Shown: positions 17,332-26,022 of the stretch, one piece after another
Numbering within the stretch: position 1 is the first letter of the stretch
Layout: the number at the start of each line of letters is the position of its first letter
DNA from: Alphaproteobacteria bacterium
GTDB lineage: Bacteria > Pseudomonadota > Alphaproteobacteria > Reyranellales > Reyranellaceae
Length of the DNA: 64,000 bases
Direction: 5' to 3'
Assembly (NCBI GenBank): GCA_017308235.1
Contig: JAFKFL010000007.1
Span: 62,001 to 126,000 of the forward strand
The notes under the pieces: generated by a model
Databases searched by the model: none
What the model saw: only the letters and a program-made list of their open reading frames with translations
Told to the model about the DNA's origin: nothing
Program-made: the position numbers and the translations under genes

Positions 17332-18138
17332 TTACGTCGGTCGGCGCCGCGAATAGGTCTCGAAGAAATTCTCGACTGCGGCGAGGCCGGTCGAACTGAG
17401 GCGCACGATGGCGCGGCGTTTGTCGTCCGGATCGTCGATGCGTTCGATCAGGCCATGCGACTGCAGGGCGCTGATGCGGCGCCACGCCGTGGTTGGCGGC
17501 GCGCCCGAAGCGGCAGCAAGACTGGTCACCGTAACCTGCTGATTGGCAAGACGCGCATCGTAGAGGTCAAGCAGCATTTCCCAGCATGGATCGGAGAAGA
17601 GTTCGGAGGGGAAATACTGGCTCCGGACCTTTCGCACGGCGCGCAAGCTGTCGAGCGTCGCGCGATTGCGCTGCGGCGGATGACGCTCATCGGCACGCAC
17701 TTGCGGCGCTGCTTCCGCCTTCGTCTCGGCCCGCAGCTGACGAACCTGGAGCGCCGACTTCACCGAGCGCACCAGCGTTTGAGGCGGAACCGGCTTGGTC
17801 AGCAGGTCCCGTGCATGAAGACGGATCGCCTGCACGGCATCGTCGAAGCCGGCGTTGCCGCTCATGAAGACGAGTTCGGGCCGCTGCGGATCGGGCAGTC
17901 CGTTGAGCCGCTCGGCAAATTGTAATCCGTCCAGCTCCGGCATGCGCAGATCGGAGACGACGACGCCTACGCGGCATCCCCGCGAGAGAAGGTGCAAGGC
18001 GTGAAAGCCATCGCGGACATCGAGGCAGGAGAGCCCCGATTTCTTCAGGCAATTGCCAGCTTCGGCGGCGATCATCGGATCGTCGTCAACGATCAGGACA
18101 TCGATCGCCCTCGAACCATAAGCTTGCGCGTCGGCCAT
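17332..18138 (-). CDS. Response regulator with MarR-like winged-helix output domain
   Basis: 268 residues. The N-terminal receiver (about 12-130) has the acidic pocket Asp18-Asp19-Asp20, phospho-acceptor Asp63 in VVSDLRMPELDG, and Lys in LTKPVPP. After a charged linker the C-terminal ~90 residues form a MarR-type winged helix: SLAAASGAPPTTAWRRISALQSHGLIER then the wing DPDDKRRAIVRLSSTG. The start is the ATG at 18138; the open frame runs far upstream without domain content. No kinase lies beside it, so it is an orphan. A large palindrome 63 bp upstream of the start (18201-18232) is a candidate autoregulatory site. Confidence 0.88.
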   Translation of the reverse strand: MADAQAYGSRAIDVLIVDDDPMIAAEAGNCLKKSGLSCLDVRDGFHALHLLSRGCRVGVVVSDLRMPELDGLQFAERLNGLPDPQRPELVFMSGNAGFDDAVQAIRLHARDLLTKPVPPQTLVRSVKSALQVRQLRAETKAEAAPQVRADERHPPQRNRATLDSLRAVRKVRSQYFPSELFSDPCWEMLLDLYDARLANQQVTVTSLAAASGAPPTTAWRRISALQSHGLIERIDDPDDKRRAIVRLSSTGLAAVENFFETYSRRRPT

Positions 18139-18200
18139 ACCTGCTGCTTCCGCTATGACGCTCACGCCACAGGCCCTAGAGTAAAGCCGTACCCATCCCT

Positions 18201-18232
18201 GCGCTATTGCATATTTAATATGCAAAAAGCGC
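18201..18232. promoter_or_regulatory. Large palindrome, candidate MarR-type operator
   Basis: The core is a perfect 9-bp inverted repeat around one base: TTGCATATT (18207-18215), T, AATATGCAA (18217-18225). It is nested in an outer pair GCGCT (18201-18205) and AGCGC (18228-18232). MarR-family dimers classically bind AT-rich palindromes of this form, and the gene 63 bp away encodes a MarR-output response regulator. Function as an operator is inferred. Confidence 0.6.
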
Positions 18233-18400
18233 TGCCGGACGCGGTTCTTCCAAGAATTTGCCCCCTTGTGGAACCTCTTTTGCCAAACCAGATAGGCCGC
18301 TGACCTTCGGATTGAGGTCTGTGGCGGCCCTCGAAGGGCTTGGCGGGGGCTCCCTATTTTCACTCCTATCTGCAGCGGTCGACAAAATAATATCGTTCGA

Positions 18401-18427
18401 TTGACACAGTTTCGCGGTGCGTATAGA
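18401..18427 (+). promoter_or_regulatory. Promoter-like -35/-10 upstream of the TetR-family gene
   Basis: TTGACA at 18401-18406 and TATAGA at 18422-18427, with a 15-bp spacer, which is shorter than ideal. The -35 touches an inverted repeat ATCG-TT-CGAT (18392-18401), a possible site for repression by the TetR-type product 30 bp downstream. Confidence 0.4.
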
Positions 18428-18456
18428 CAGCCGCGCTGCACCGCAGGGCAAATCGG

Positions 18457-19170
18457 ATGAATCACAGCGCACTACGGCAGCGGCCCGGAGCCTATGCCCG
18501 GGGCGAGGATACCCGTCGTCGCATCCTTGAGACCGCGCTCGATATCTTTGCTGCCGAAGGCTACGAGGGCGCAAGCACTCGCCTGCTGGCCGAACGCGCC
18601 GGCGTCAACTTGCCGGCCATCCAATATTACTTCGGCAGTAAGGAAGGTCTTTACCGCGCTGTCGTCGAACATATTGTGCAGCGCAACGAAGCGCAGATGG
18701 CGCCGCTGGCAGTGAAAGTCCGTGCGGCTCTTGCCCATCCGGAAACACCGGCCGAGGAACTGCTGGAGCTCCTGTGCAACATGCTTGAGGCGTTCGTGAC
18801 CTTGATCTCCGGCGGACCGCAAAGTGAGAGCACGCGGCTGTTTTATGCACGAGCAGAGATCGAGCGCACGGCGGGTCTCGAAATGCTGCACCAGGCGGGG
18901 ATGCGCCAGATCTTCGAGCCTTGTCTCGCTCTGGTTGGCCGGCTACTCGGCCGATCGGTGGACGATCAAGCGATCGTGCTGCGGACGCTGACGCAGATCG
19001 GTCAGGTGACGATCTTCTGCAATCGTGGGGTGCGCGAGGCGTTGGGCTTCGACCTCTTCAGCGAGGAACGCGTGCGCGCTGTCCAGTCGCTGGTGCGGGC
19101 TCATACCCGGGCAATCATGCGCGATGCCATGGCGGCGCCGCGCCAAGCTGAACTGACGGGCGGACAATAA
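18457..19170 (+). CDS. TetR-family regulator, CecR/YbiH-like
   Basis: 237-residue repressor. The N-terminal HTH spans about residues 20-65, with the recognition segment STRLLAERAGVNLPAIQYYFGSKEGLY. The C-terminal half, including IFEPCLALVGRLLGRS and IGQVTIFCNRGVREALG, resembles the DUF1956 ligand domain of CecR proteins. It is followed after four bases by the outer-membrane efflux gene, so it is the first gene of the pump operon and probably represses it until a toxic compound binds. CecR homologues elsewhere control efflux genes, which supports this role. Confidence 0.9.
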   Translation: MNHSALRQRPGAYARGEDTRRRILETALDIFAAEGYEGASTRLLAERAGVNLPAIQYYFGSKEGLYRAVVEHIVQRNEAQMAPLAVKVRAALAHPETPAEELLELLCNMLEAFVTLISGGPQSESTRLFYARAEIERTAGLEMLHQAGMRQIFEPCLALVGRLLGRSVDDQAIVLRTLTQIGQVTIFCNRGVREALGFDLFSEERVRAVQSLVRAHTRAIMRDAMAAPRQAELTGGQ

Positions 19171-19174
19171 TCAA

Positions 19175-20767
19175 ATGAGACGTTCTTCCTCCTCCTCCCT
19201 GTCGCGTGCCGCCCGGCGCGCGGGTATTCGCGTCGGCCTTGGCGCCGCTGCCCTGGCAAGCCTTGCCGTCGTGGCCGGCTGCTCGGTGGGTCCCGATTTC
19301 AAGCGGCCGACCAAGCCGGCGGAGTCGGGCTATACACCGGAAAGCCTGGTGCCGACGACTGCGTCGGCCGGCGTGGTCGACGGCGGCTCGTCGCAAACCT
19401 TCAATCCCGGCGCCGACATTCCCGGCCAGTGGTGGGAGCTCTATCGCTCGTCCGAGCTCAATGGGCTGATCGAGCAGGCGCTCAAGGCCAATCCCGATCT
19501 CGATGCCGCGCAGGCGTCGCTGCGCCAGGCCAACGAGCTGCTCTATGCCCAGCAAGGGACGCTGTTTCCGACGATCAGCGCCAATGGACAGGGCCAGCAG
19601 CAAAAGTTCAACGGCGCGACGACGGGCCAACTTGTCGCCCCGCAGGTGTTCGGCGTGACCACCGGTTCGCTCAACATCGCCTACAACCCCGACGTTTGGG
19701 GCGGCACGCGGCGGTCGGTCGAGGCGCAGGCGGCGCAGGCCGAGTTCCAGCGCTTCCAGCTCGAGGCGACCTATCTCACGCTCACCTCCAACGTCGTCGT
19801 GGCGGCGGTGAACCTTGCCTCGCTGCGCGCCCAGATCGCGGCCACCGAGGACATCATCAAAAGCCAGACCGATTCGCTACGCGTGGTGCAAACCCAGTTC
19901 GACCTGGGTGGTGCCGCACGGTCGGACGTGCTGCAGCAGCAGGCGACGTTGACGGCGACACAGGCCCAGCTTCCGCCGTTGCAGAAGCAGCTCGCCCAGC
20001 AGCGTAACCAGCTCATGACCTTGCTCGGCAAGCCGCCGACCGACGATGCGGGACAGGGCCTGCGGCTGCAGACGCTGCATCTGCCGGAGCAGCTGCCGCT
20101 CAGCCTGCCCTCGCAACTGGTCGAGCAGCGACCCGATGTGCGCTCGGCAGAGGCGCAGCTCCACACTGCGAGCGCCAACGTCGGCGTGGCCGAAGCAGCG
20201 CAGCTTCCGCAGTTCCAGATCAACGGCCTGTGGGGCGTCGCGTCCTTGGGCCTCGGCACCTTCTTCGCACCCGGCTCGGGCGTGTGGAGTCTCGGCCTCA
20301 GCCTGGCGCAGACGCTGATCGACGGCGGCCAGCTCGAACACAAGAAGCTCGCGGCGGCGGCGGCTTATGACAAGGCGGCGGCGCAGTACCGCAGCACCGT
20401 GCTCACGGCCTTCCAGGACGTGGCCAACGCGCTGCGCGCCTTGCAATCCGACGCCGATACGCTGAAGGCGACGGTGGCGGCCGAGCAGACGGCGTTGGCG
20501 AGCTTGAACCTCGCCCAGCAGCAATTCCAGCTCGGCGCCGTCAACTACCTGACACTTTTGACCGCCCAGCAGCAGTATCAGAACTCGCTCGTCAATCGCG
20601 TGCGGGCGCAGGGCCAACGCTACGCCGATACGGCGGCGCTGTTCCAGGCGCTGGGCGGTGGCTGGTGGAATCGAACCGACGTCAAGCCCGAGTCGAAGGG
20701 CAAGCCTAATCGGTACGTGAACGTGCCGCACGTGGAAGACATCAAGCCGCCCCGGGCGGGGCACTGA
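19175..20767 (+). CDS. RND efflux outer-membrane factor, NodT/OprM family lipoprotein
   Basis: 530-residue TolC-type outer-membrane channel. The N-terminus has a basic, then hydrophobic signal with a lipobox-like VVAGC, so Cys near residue 36 is probably lipidated. The mature start SVGPDFKRP and later QWWELYRSSELNGLIEQAL are typical NodT features, as are two OEP repeats rich in Ala and Gln. The tail (about the last 30 residues) is polar and Lys-rich. The membrane-fusion gene starts 12 bases after the stop. It completes a tripartite pump with the next two genes. Confidence 0.93.
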   Translation: MRRSSSSSLSRAARRAGIRVGLGAAALASLAVVAGCSVGPDFKRPTKPAESGYTPESLVPTTASAGVVDGGSSQTFNPGADIPGQWWELYRSSELNGLIEQALKANPDLDAAQASLRQANELLYAQQGTLFPTISANGQGQQQKFNGATTGQLVAPQVFGVTTGSLNIAYNPDVWGGTRRSVEAQAAQAEFQRFQLEATYLTLTSNVVVAAVNLASLRAQIAATEDIIKSQTDSLRVVQTQFDLGGAARSDVLQQQATLTATQAQLPPLQKQLAQQRNQLMTLLGKPPTDDAGQGLRLQTLHLPEQLPLSLPSQLVEQRPDVRSAEAQLHTASANVGVAEAAQLPQFQINGLWGVASLGLGTFFAPGSGVWSLGLSLAQTLIDGGQLEHKKLAAAAAYDKAAAQYRSTVLTAFQDVANALRALQSDADTLKATVAAEQTALASLNLAQQQFQLGAVNYLTLLTAQQQYQNSLVNRVRAQGQRYADTAALFQALGGGWWNRTDVKPESKGKPNRYVNVPHVEDIKPPRAGH

Positions 20768-20779
20768 AGGACGAACGCT

Positions 20780-21910
20780 ATGATCAAGCGAATGCTCATC
20801 ATGTTGGTTCTGGTCGGAGCCACTCTGTTCGGTGTCTTCGGCTTCAAGGGCTTCGTCGATGGCAAGATCAAGGAAGCCATGTCCGGCATGGGCAACATGC
20901 CCCAGACGGTGTCGACCACCGTCGCGCAGGAGACCGACTGGCAGCAGCAGGTCGAAGCCGTCGGCTCGCTGCGCGCCGTGAACGGCGCGGATCTGTCGCT
21001 CGAGCTTGCAGGCGTGGTCGATAAGATCGAATTCGACTCGGGTCAGGACGTCCAGGCCGGCCAGGTGCTCCTGCGCCTGCGCAATGACGACGACGTCGCC
21101 AAGCTCGAATCGCTGGAGGCTCTGGCCAAGCTCGCCCAGATCACCTACGACCGCGACGTCAAGCAGCTCAAGGCGCAGGCCGTGAGCCAGGCGGTGATCG
21201 ACAGCGACGCCGCCAACCTGAAGAACAGCCAGGCGCTCGCCGAGCAGCAGCGGTCGATCGTCGACAAGAAGATTCTCAGAGCGCCCTTCGCTGGCCATCT
21301 TGGTCTGCGACAGGTCGATCTCGGGCAGTATCTCGCGCCTGGAACGGTGATCGTGACGCTGCAGGCGTTGACGCCGATCTATGCCGACTTCACTCTTCCC
21401 CAGCAGGCGCTCGACAAGATCAATGTCGGCCAGGCGGTGACGGCCAGGGCCGACACCTATCCGGGCAAAACCTTCGCGGGCAAGATCACCGCGATCAGCC
21501 CCAAGGTCGACTTGGCCACCCGCAACGTGCAGGTGCGTGCCCTCCTCGATAATCCCGAGAAACTCCTGACGCCGGGCATGTTCGTCACGGTCGACGCCGT
21601 CACCGGCAAGCCGGAGAAGCTGGTGACCCTGCCGCAGGCGGCGATCAGCTACAACTCCTACGGCAGCCTCGTCTATGTCGTCGAAGAAAAGGGCAAGGGC
21701 CCGGACGGCAAGCCGCATCTCATCGCTCAGCAGACCTTCGTCGCCGTCGGCGCCACGCGTGGCGATCAGGTGTCGATCACCAAGGGGCTGAAGGAGGGTG
21801 TGACCGTCGTCACCAGTGGCCAGATGAAGCTGCGCAACGGCGTTAGCGTGGTGGTCAACAACACTGTTGTGCCGAAGGACAATGCCAATCCCAAGCCGGT
21901 CGATCACTGA
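20780..21910 (+). CDS. RND efflux periplasmic adaptor (membrane-fusion protein)
   Basis: 376-residue adaptor. A single N-terminal transmembrane anchor (about 4-24) replaces the lipoprotein signal of AcrA. Then come a lipoyl half-motif near GVVDKIEFDSGQDVQAGQVL, a helical hairpin (about 100-160), the second lipoyl half at ILRAPFAGHLGLRQVDLGQYL, a beta-barrel and a membrane-proximal domain. It has 12-base spacers to both neighbours. It bridges the RND transporter and the NodT channel. Confidence 0.93.
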   Translation: MIKRMLIMLVLVGATLFGVFGFKGFVDGKIKEAMSGMGNMPQTVSTTVAQETDWQQQVEAVGSLRAVNGADLSLELAGVVDKIEFDSGQDVQAGQVLLRLRNDDDVAKLESLEALAKLAQITYDRDVKQLKAQAVSQAVIDSDAANLKNSQALAEQQRSIVDKKILRAPFAGHLGLRQVDLGQYLAPGTVIVTLQALTPIYADFTLPQQALDKINVGQAVTARADTYPGKTFAGKITAISPKVDLATRNVQVRALLDNPEKLLTPGMFVTVDAVTGKPEKLVTLPQAAISYNSYGSLVYVVEEKGKGPDGKPHLIAQQTFVAVGATRGDQVSITKGLKEGVTVVTSGQMKLRNGVSVVVNNTVVPKDNANPKPVDH

Positions 21911-21922
21911 GGGCCACGCGCC

Positions 21923-24900
21923 ATGAAGTTCACGGACATCTTCATCCGCCGACCCGTGCTGGCGTCGGTGGTCAGCCTCATGATCCTGGTGGTCGGCATT
22001 CGCGCCGGGACCACGCTGCAGGTCCTGCAATATCCACGGACCGAGAACGCCGTCGTGACGATCGCGACGACCTACTACGGTGCCGATCCCGACATCATCG
22101 CGGGCTTCATCACGACGCCGCTCGAGCAGGCGGTCGCACAGGCCAACGGCATCGACTACATGACGTCGACCAGCATGAGCGGCGTCAGCACCATCACGGT
22201 CAACCTGCGCCTGAACTACGATTCCAACAAGGCGATGACCGAGATCAACGCCAAGGTGAATTCGGTCATCAACCAGCTGCCGCCGGGCACGCTGCAGCCG
22301 GTTTTGACGGTCAAGGTCGGCCAGACCACCGACGCGATGTATCTCGGCTTCCGCAGTGACACGCTGGCGCCCAACCAGATCACGGACTATCTGGTACGTG
22401 TCGTCCAGCCCAAGCTGCAGGCGGTTGAAGGCGTTCAGACGGCCGAGATGCTGGGTGGCAAGAACTTCGCGCTGCGCGCCTGGCTCGACCCGCAGAAACT
22501 CGCGGCCTACGGCCTGACGGCGGCCGACGTCGCCAGCCAGCTCACCAACAACGACTACATTTCCGGCCTCGGCACCACCAAGGGCGAGATGGTCCAGGTG
22601 CAGCTCAGCGCCTCGACCAACCTGCGCACGCTCGAATCGTTCCGCAATCTCGTGCTGAAGCAGGACGGTGGGGCGCTTGTGCGCCTTTCCGACGTGGCCA
22701 AGGTGACGTTGGGATCAGACGACTACGAGAGCCAGGTCAGCTTCAACAACCAGCAGGCCGTCTACATCGGCATCCAGGTCGCACCGGCGGCCAACCTGCT
22801 CGACGTCGCTGCCGGTGTCCGCGCGATATTCCCCGACATCGTTGCCCAGCTTCCACGAGGGCTCGAAGGCAAGATCGTCTACGACACGACCGACTTCGTG
22901 AACAGTTCGATCAACGAAGTGGTGCGCACGCTGATCGAGGCGTTGCTCATCGTCACAGTCGTGGTGTTCCTGTTCCTGGGATCCGTGCGTTCGGTGCTGA
23001 TCCCCACGGTGGCCATCCCGCTGTCGCTGGTCGGCACGTTCACGATGATGCTGATCTTCGGCTTCTCCATCAACCTCTTGACCCTGCTGGCGTTGGTGCT
23101 CGCCATCGGTCTGGTGGTCGATGACGCGATCATCATCGTCGAAAACGTCAACCGCCATCTCGAGGAGGGGATGAAGCCGATCCCTGCCTCCATCCAGGCG
23201 GCGCGCGAGCTCGGTGGTCCGATCGTCGCCATGACTGTCGTGCTGGTCGCGGTCTATGTGCCAATCGGCTTCCAGAAGGGTCTGACCGGCGCGCTGTTCA
23301 CCGAGTTTGCGTTCACACTGGTGGGAGCGGTGACCGTGTCGGCGATCGTGGCGCTGACGCTTTCGCCCATGATGTGCTCGCGCTTCCTGAAGCCGCACGG
23401 CCAGGGGACGGCCAAATGGGAGGCGCGATTCATTGCCTTCATCGACCGCAATTTCACCCGGCTGCATGATGGCTACGTGCGCCGACTCGACGGCAGTTTG
23501 AACTACCTGCCGGTGACGGCGATGTTTGCCGCCATCGTCCTGGGCAGCATCTACTTCCTTTATTCTTCCACCAAGAGCGAGCTGGCGCCATCGGAGGACC
23601 AGGGGATCCTGCTCGCGCTCTCGACCAACTCGCCGACCGCGACCATTGACCAACGGCTGATGTATTCGCGCCAGGTCTACGACGTCTTCATGAGCCATCC
23701 GGAGACCCAGCAGGTCTTCCAGCTCGACGTTCCGGGCCAGGTGATCTCAGGCATGGCGCTGAAGCCTTGGGACCAGCGGTCGAAGACCTCCAATCAGCTT
23801 CAGCCGGTCGTCCAGGGGCAGCTGGCAGGCATCGCCGGCGCGCAGATCGTTGTGTTCCCGCTGCCGCCGCTGCCCGGCGCGTTCGGCTTGCCGGTGCAGT
23901 TCGTCATCACGACCACGAGCGACTTCAGTCGTCTGAATGAGGTCGCGCAGGACTTCCTCAAGGAAGCCATGGGCAGCGGCAGGTTCCTGTTCCTGAACAC
24001 CGACCTCCGCGTCGACCAGCCCCAGTTCGTCGCGCGCATCGATCGCGACAAGGCGGCCCAGCTCGGCCTCAAGATGAGCGATGTCGGTTCGGCTCTCGCC
24101 TGGATGCTGGGCGGTGCCTATACCAACTACTTCGACCTCGACGGACGTTCCTACAAGGTCATGCCGCAGGTCCAGCAGCGCTCGCGCCTCAATGCGGATC
24201 AGCTGCTGAACTACTATATCAAGGCGGCGGATGGCAGCGTCGTGCCAGCTTCGACCATCGTGAAGCTCGTGCCCAAGACGATCCCGGAGTCGTTGAACCA
24301 CTTCCAGCAGCTCAACAGCGCCACTATCCAGGGCGTCGCTTTCCCTGGCGTCTCCCAGGGTGAAGCGATGCAGTATCTGCAGGATCTCGCCGCTCGCACC
24401 TTGCCGGCGGGTTACTCGGTCGACTACGGCGGACAGTCGCGCCAGTTCGTCCAGGAATCGGGCGGCTTCGTCACCACCTTCGCCTTCGCGTTGATCATCA
24501 TCTTCCTGTCGCTGGCGGCGCTGTTCGAAAGCTTCCGCGACCCGCTGATCATCCTGGTCTCAGTGCCGATGTCGATCGCGGGAGCGCTGCTCTTCCTGAT
24601 GGTGTTGAGCACGATCAATGTGCTCGGCGCCAGTATCAACATCTACACCCAGGTCGGCCTGGTGACCCTGATGGGCCTGATCAGCAAGCACGGCATCCTG
24701 ATCGTCGAAGTCGCCAACGAGCTGCAGGGCGCCGGCAAGACCAAGCGCCAGGCGGTGGTCGAGGCGGCAGGCATCCGGTTGAGGCCGATCTTGATGACCA
24801 CCGCTGCGATGGTGATGGGCGTGTTCCCGCTCATCACCGCCTCGGGTGCGGGCGCGCTGTCGCGCTTCAGCATGGGCCTCGTGATCGCGACCGGCATCTC

Positions 24901-25012
24901 GCTCGGCACGCTCTTCACGCTGTTCGTGGTGCCGGCGGTCTACGTCCTGCTGGCCGGCGATCATCACAAGAAGGCCGAAAGCGACGAGGTCCTGCCGGCG
25001 CCGGCCGAATGA
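21923..25012 (+). CDS. RND multidrug efflux transporter, HAE-1 (MexB/AcrB-like)
   Basis: 1029-residue proton-driven inner-membrane transporter, normal family length. It opens with FTDIFIRRPVLASVVSLMILV, and the paired proton-relay acids Asp400-Asp401 lie in VVDDAIIIVENVNRH of TM4. Two large periplasmic loops follow TM1 and TM7, and the second half repeats the pattern with the GLISKHGILIVEVANE segment in the TM10 region. It is the last gene of the operon, after OMF and MFP, and is followed by a strong hairpin. Likely substrates are hydrophobic drugs or xenobiotics. Regulation is probably by the TetR-type product at 18457. Confidence 0.95.
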   Translation: MKFTDIFIRRPVLASVVSLMILVVGIRAGTTLQVLQYPRTENAVVTIATTYYGADPDIIAGFITTPLEQAVAQANGIDYMTSTSMSGVSTITVNLRLNYDSNKAMTEINAKVNSVINQLPPGTLQPVLTVKVGQTTDAMYLGFRSDTLAPNQITDYLVRVVQPKLQAVEGVQTAEMLGGKNFALRAWLDPQKLAAYGLTAADVASQLTNNDYISGLGTTKGEMVQVQLSASTNLRTLESFRNLVLKQDGGALVRLSDVAKVTLGSDDYESQVSFNNQQAVYIGIQVAPAANLLDVAAGVRAIFPDIVAQLPRGLEGKIVYDTTDFVNSSINEVVRTLIEALLIVTVVVFLFLGSVRSVLIPTVAIPLSLVGTFTMMLIFGFSINLLTLLALVLAIGLVVDDAIIIVENVNRHLEEGMKPIPASIQAARELGGPIVAMTVVLVAVYVPIGFQKGLTGALFTEFAFTLVGAVTVSAIVALTLSPMMCSRFLKPHGQGTAKWEARFIAFIDRNFTRLHDGYVRRLDGSLNYLPVTAMFAAIVLGSIYFLYSSTKSELAPSEDQGILLALSTNSPTATIDQRLMYSRQVYDVFMSHPETQQVFQLDVPGQVISGMALKPWDQRSKTSNQLQPVVQGQLAGIAGAQIVVFPLPPLPGAFGLPVQFVITTTSDFSRLNEVAQDFLKEAMGSGRFLFLNTDLRVDQPQFVARIDRDKAAQLGLKMSDVGSALAWMLGGAYTNYFDLDGRSYKVMPQVQQRSRLNADQLLNYYIKAADGSVVPASTIVKLVPKTIPESLNHFQQLNSATIQGVAFPGVSQGEAMQYLQDLAARTLPAGYSVDYGGQSRQFVQESGGFVTTFAFALIIIFLSLAALFESFRDPLIILVSVPMSIAGALLFLMVLSTINVLGASINIYTQVGLVTLMGLISKHGILIVEVANELQGAGKTKRQAVVEAAGIRLRPILMTTAAMVMGVFPLITASGAGALSRFSMGLVIATGISLGTLFTLFVVPAVYVLLAGDHHKKAESDEVLPAPAE

Positions 25013-25018
25013 GACGAT

Positions 25019-25054
25019 GTCCGTGCCTGGCGCCTTCGGGCGTCAGGCATGGAC
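25019..25054. terminator. Bidirectional hairpin with UUCG tetraloop
   Basis: A 16-bp stem (25019-25034 with 25039-25054), containing two G-U pairs as read on the + strand, is closed by a cTTCGg tetraloop at 25035-25038. It fills nearly all of the 48-bp gap between the convergent RND transporter and beta-lactamase genes. There is no T-run on either side, so termination would rely on stem strength or Rho. Confidence 0.75.
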
Positions 25055-25060
25055 GGACGG

Positions 25061-25918
25061 TCAACCGAGCGTCGTCACGACGGCGCGCGCCACGTCGGCG
25101 ATGACGGCGTTCTTGGTCGCCGCCGTTCCCGAGGCGCCAGTAAGGTAGACGGTCATCACCATCGGCGCGCGATCGGTTGGCCAGATCACGGCGATGTCGT
25201 TGGCGGTGCCGCGTTCGCCGGTGCCGGTCTTGTCGCCGACCCGCCAGCTTTTCGGCAGCCCGGCGCGAAGGCGGTCGTCGCCGGTCTTGGTGGCGACCAT
25301 CCAGGTCGCCAGTTGAGCGCGCGAGGCGGGCGACAAGGCGGTGCCCAGGACCAACTTCGACAGCGTCGCCGCCATCGCATTGGGCGACGTGGTATCGCGC
25401 GGATCGCCGGGCAGCGCTTCGTTGAGCGTCGGCTCGGTGCGGTCGAGGCGCGTGGCATTGTCGCCGAGGCCTCTCGCAAAGGCGGTGAGGCCGGCCGGAC
25501 CGCCGATGTTCGCCAGCAGCAGATTGCCCGCGGTATTGTCCGAGAGCGTGACCGCGGCCTCGCAGATCTCGGCAAGGGTGAGGCCGGAGCCGACATGTTT
25601 TTCCGTTGTGGGTGAATAGGGCACGAGATCGGCCCTTGCATAGGTCACGCGCCGGTCGAGTTTCTCCTGCCCGGCATCGACACGATGCAGCAACGCGGCC
25701 GACGCAAGCGCCTTGAAGGTGCTGCACATGGGGAATCGCTCGTTCCCGCGCCAGCCACGCGCTCCGTTGCCACTGCCGTCGAGCAGCGCCACGCCCAGCC
25801 GGCCGCCGCTGAGCGCCTCCAGCCGTTTCAGCTCTTCTTCCAGGCGCGGCGTTGCGTGGGACAGGCTGGGAAGACCCGCCAACACCGACGCGCCCAGAAA
25901 ACTTCTTCTGCCGATCAT
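25061..25918 (-). CDS. Class A beta-lactamase
   Basis: 285-residue periplasmic serine beta-lactamase. The N-terminus has a twin-arginine-like signal (GRRSFLGASVLAG). All active-site motifs are present: Ser66-x-x-Lys69 in CSTFK, Ser126-Asp127-Asn128, Glu162 in the omega loop with RTEPTLNEALPGD, and Lys230-Thr231-Gly232. The residue before the nucleophile is Cys, but Gly occupies the position that is Cys238 in KPC-like carbapenemases, so the carbapenemase disulfide is absent. The start is the ATG at 25918. It is divergent from an AmpR regulator, which implies beta-lactam-inducible expression. The spectrum is unknown. Confidence 0.95.
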   Translation of the reverse strand: MIGRRSFLGASVLAGLPSLSHATPRLEEELKRLEALSGGRLGVALLDGSGNGARGWRGNERFPMCSTFKALASAALLHRVDAGQEKLDRRVTYARADLVPYSPTTEKHVGSGLTLAEICEAAVTLSDNTAGNLLLANIGGPAGLTAFARGLGDNATRLDRTEPTLNEALPGDPRDTTSPNAMAATLSKLVLGTALSPASRAQLATWMVATKTGDDRLRAGLPKSWRVGDKTGTGERGTANDIAVIWPTDRAPMVMTVYLTGASGTAATKNAVIADVARAVVTTLG

Positions 25919-25969
25919 GTGCCTGATCCTTTCAAGAGGGTGCGCTCTCGTCGCAGGAAGGGACCGCGG

Positions 25970-26000
25970 TTGACAAACCATGGATGGTGACGTGAACCAT
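25970..26000. promoter_or_regulatory. ampR/beta-lactamase divergent control region
   Basis: Within the 104-bp spacer are TTGACA (25970-25975), an inverted repeat ACCAT-GG-ATGGT (25977-25988) and a further ACCAT (25996-26000). AmpR-type regulators bind a site between the divergent genes; this cluster is the best candidate by eye. No good -10 at the ideal distance from the TTGACA was found, so promoter polarity is uncertain. Confidence 0.35.
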
Positions 26001-26022
26001 AAGCAAAACTTGGGACGGGAAA

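Larger units (their letters stand above)
18139..18456. other. 318-bp divergent intergenic region with operator-like palindromes
   Basis: This spacer between the leftward REC-MarR regulator and the rightward TetR-type regulator has no convincing gene. It holds a long palindrome at 18201-18232, a small inverted repeat ATCG-TT-CGAT at 18392-18401, and a promoter-like TTGACA at 18401-18406 pointing at the TetR gene. It is richer in A and T than the flanking genes. Confidence 0.7.

Noticed and set aside
19877-22030. Long antisense open frame opposite the OMF/MFP genes
   Set aside because: It lies wholly opposite confident genes and its peptide (Asp/His/Arg-rich, no domain) is a by-product of high-GC third-position bias.
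25061-25918. Carbapenemase of the KPC/SME type
   Set aside because: Although Cys precedes the nucleophile, Gly occupies the second disulfide position, so the defining disulfide cannot form.
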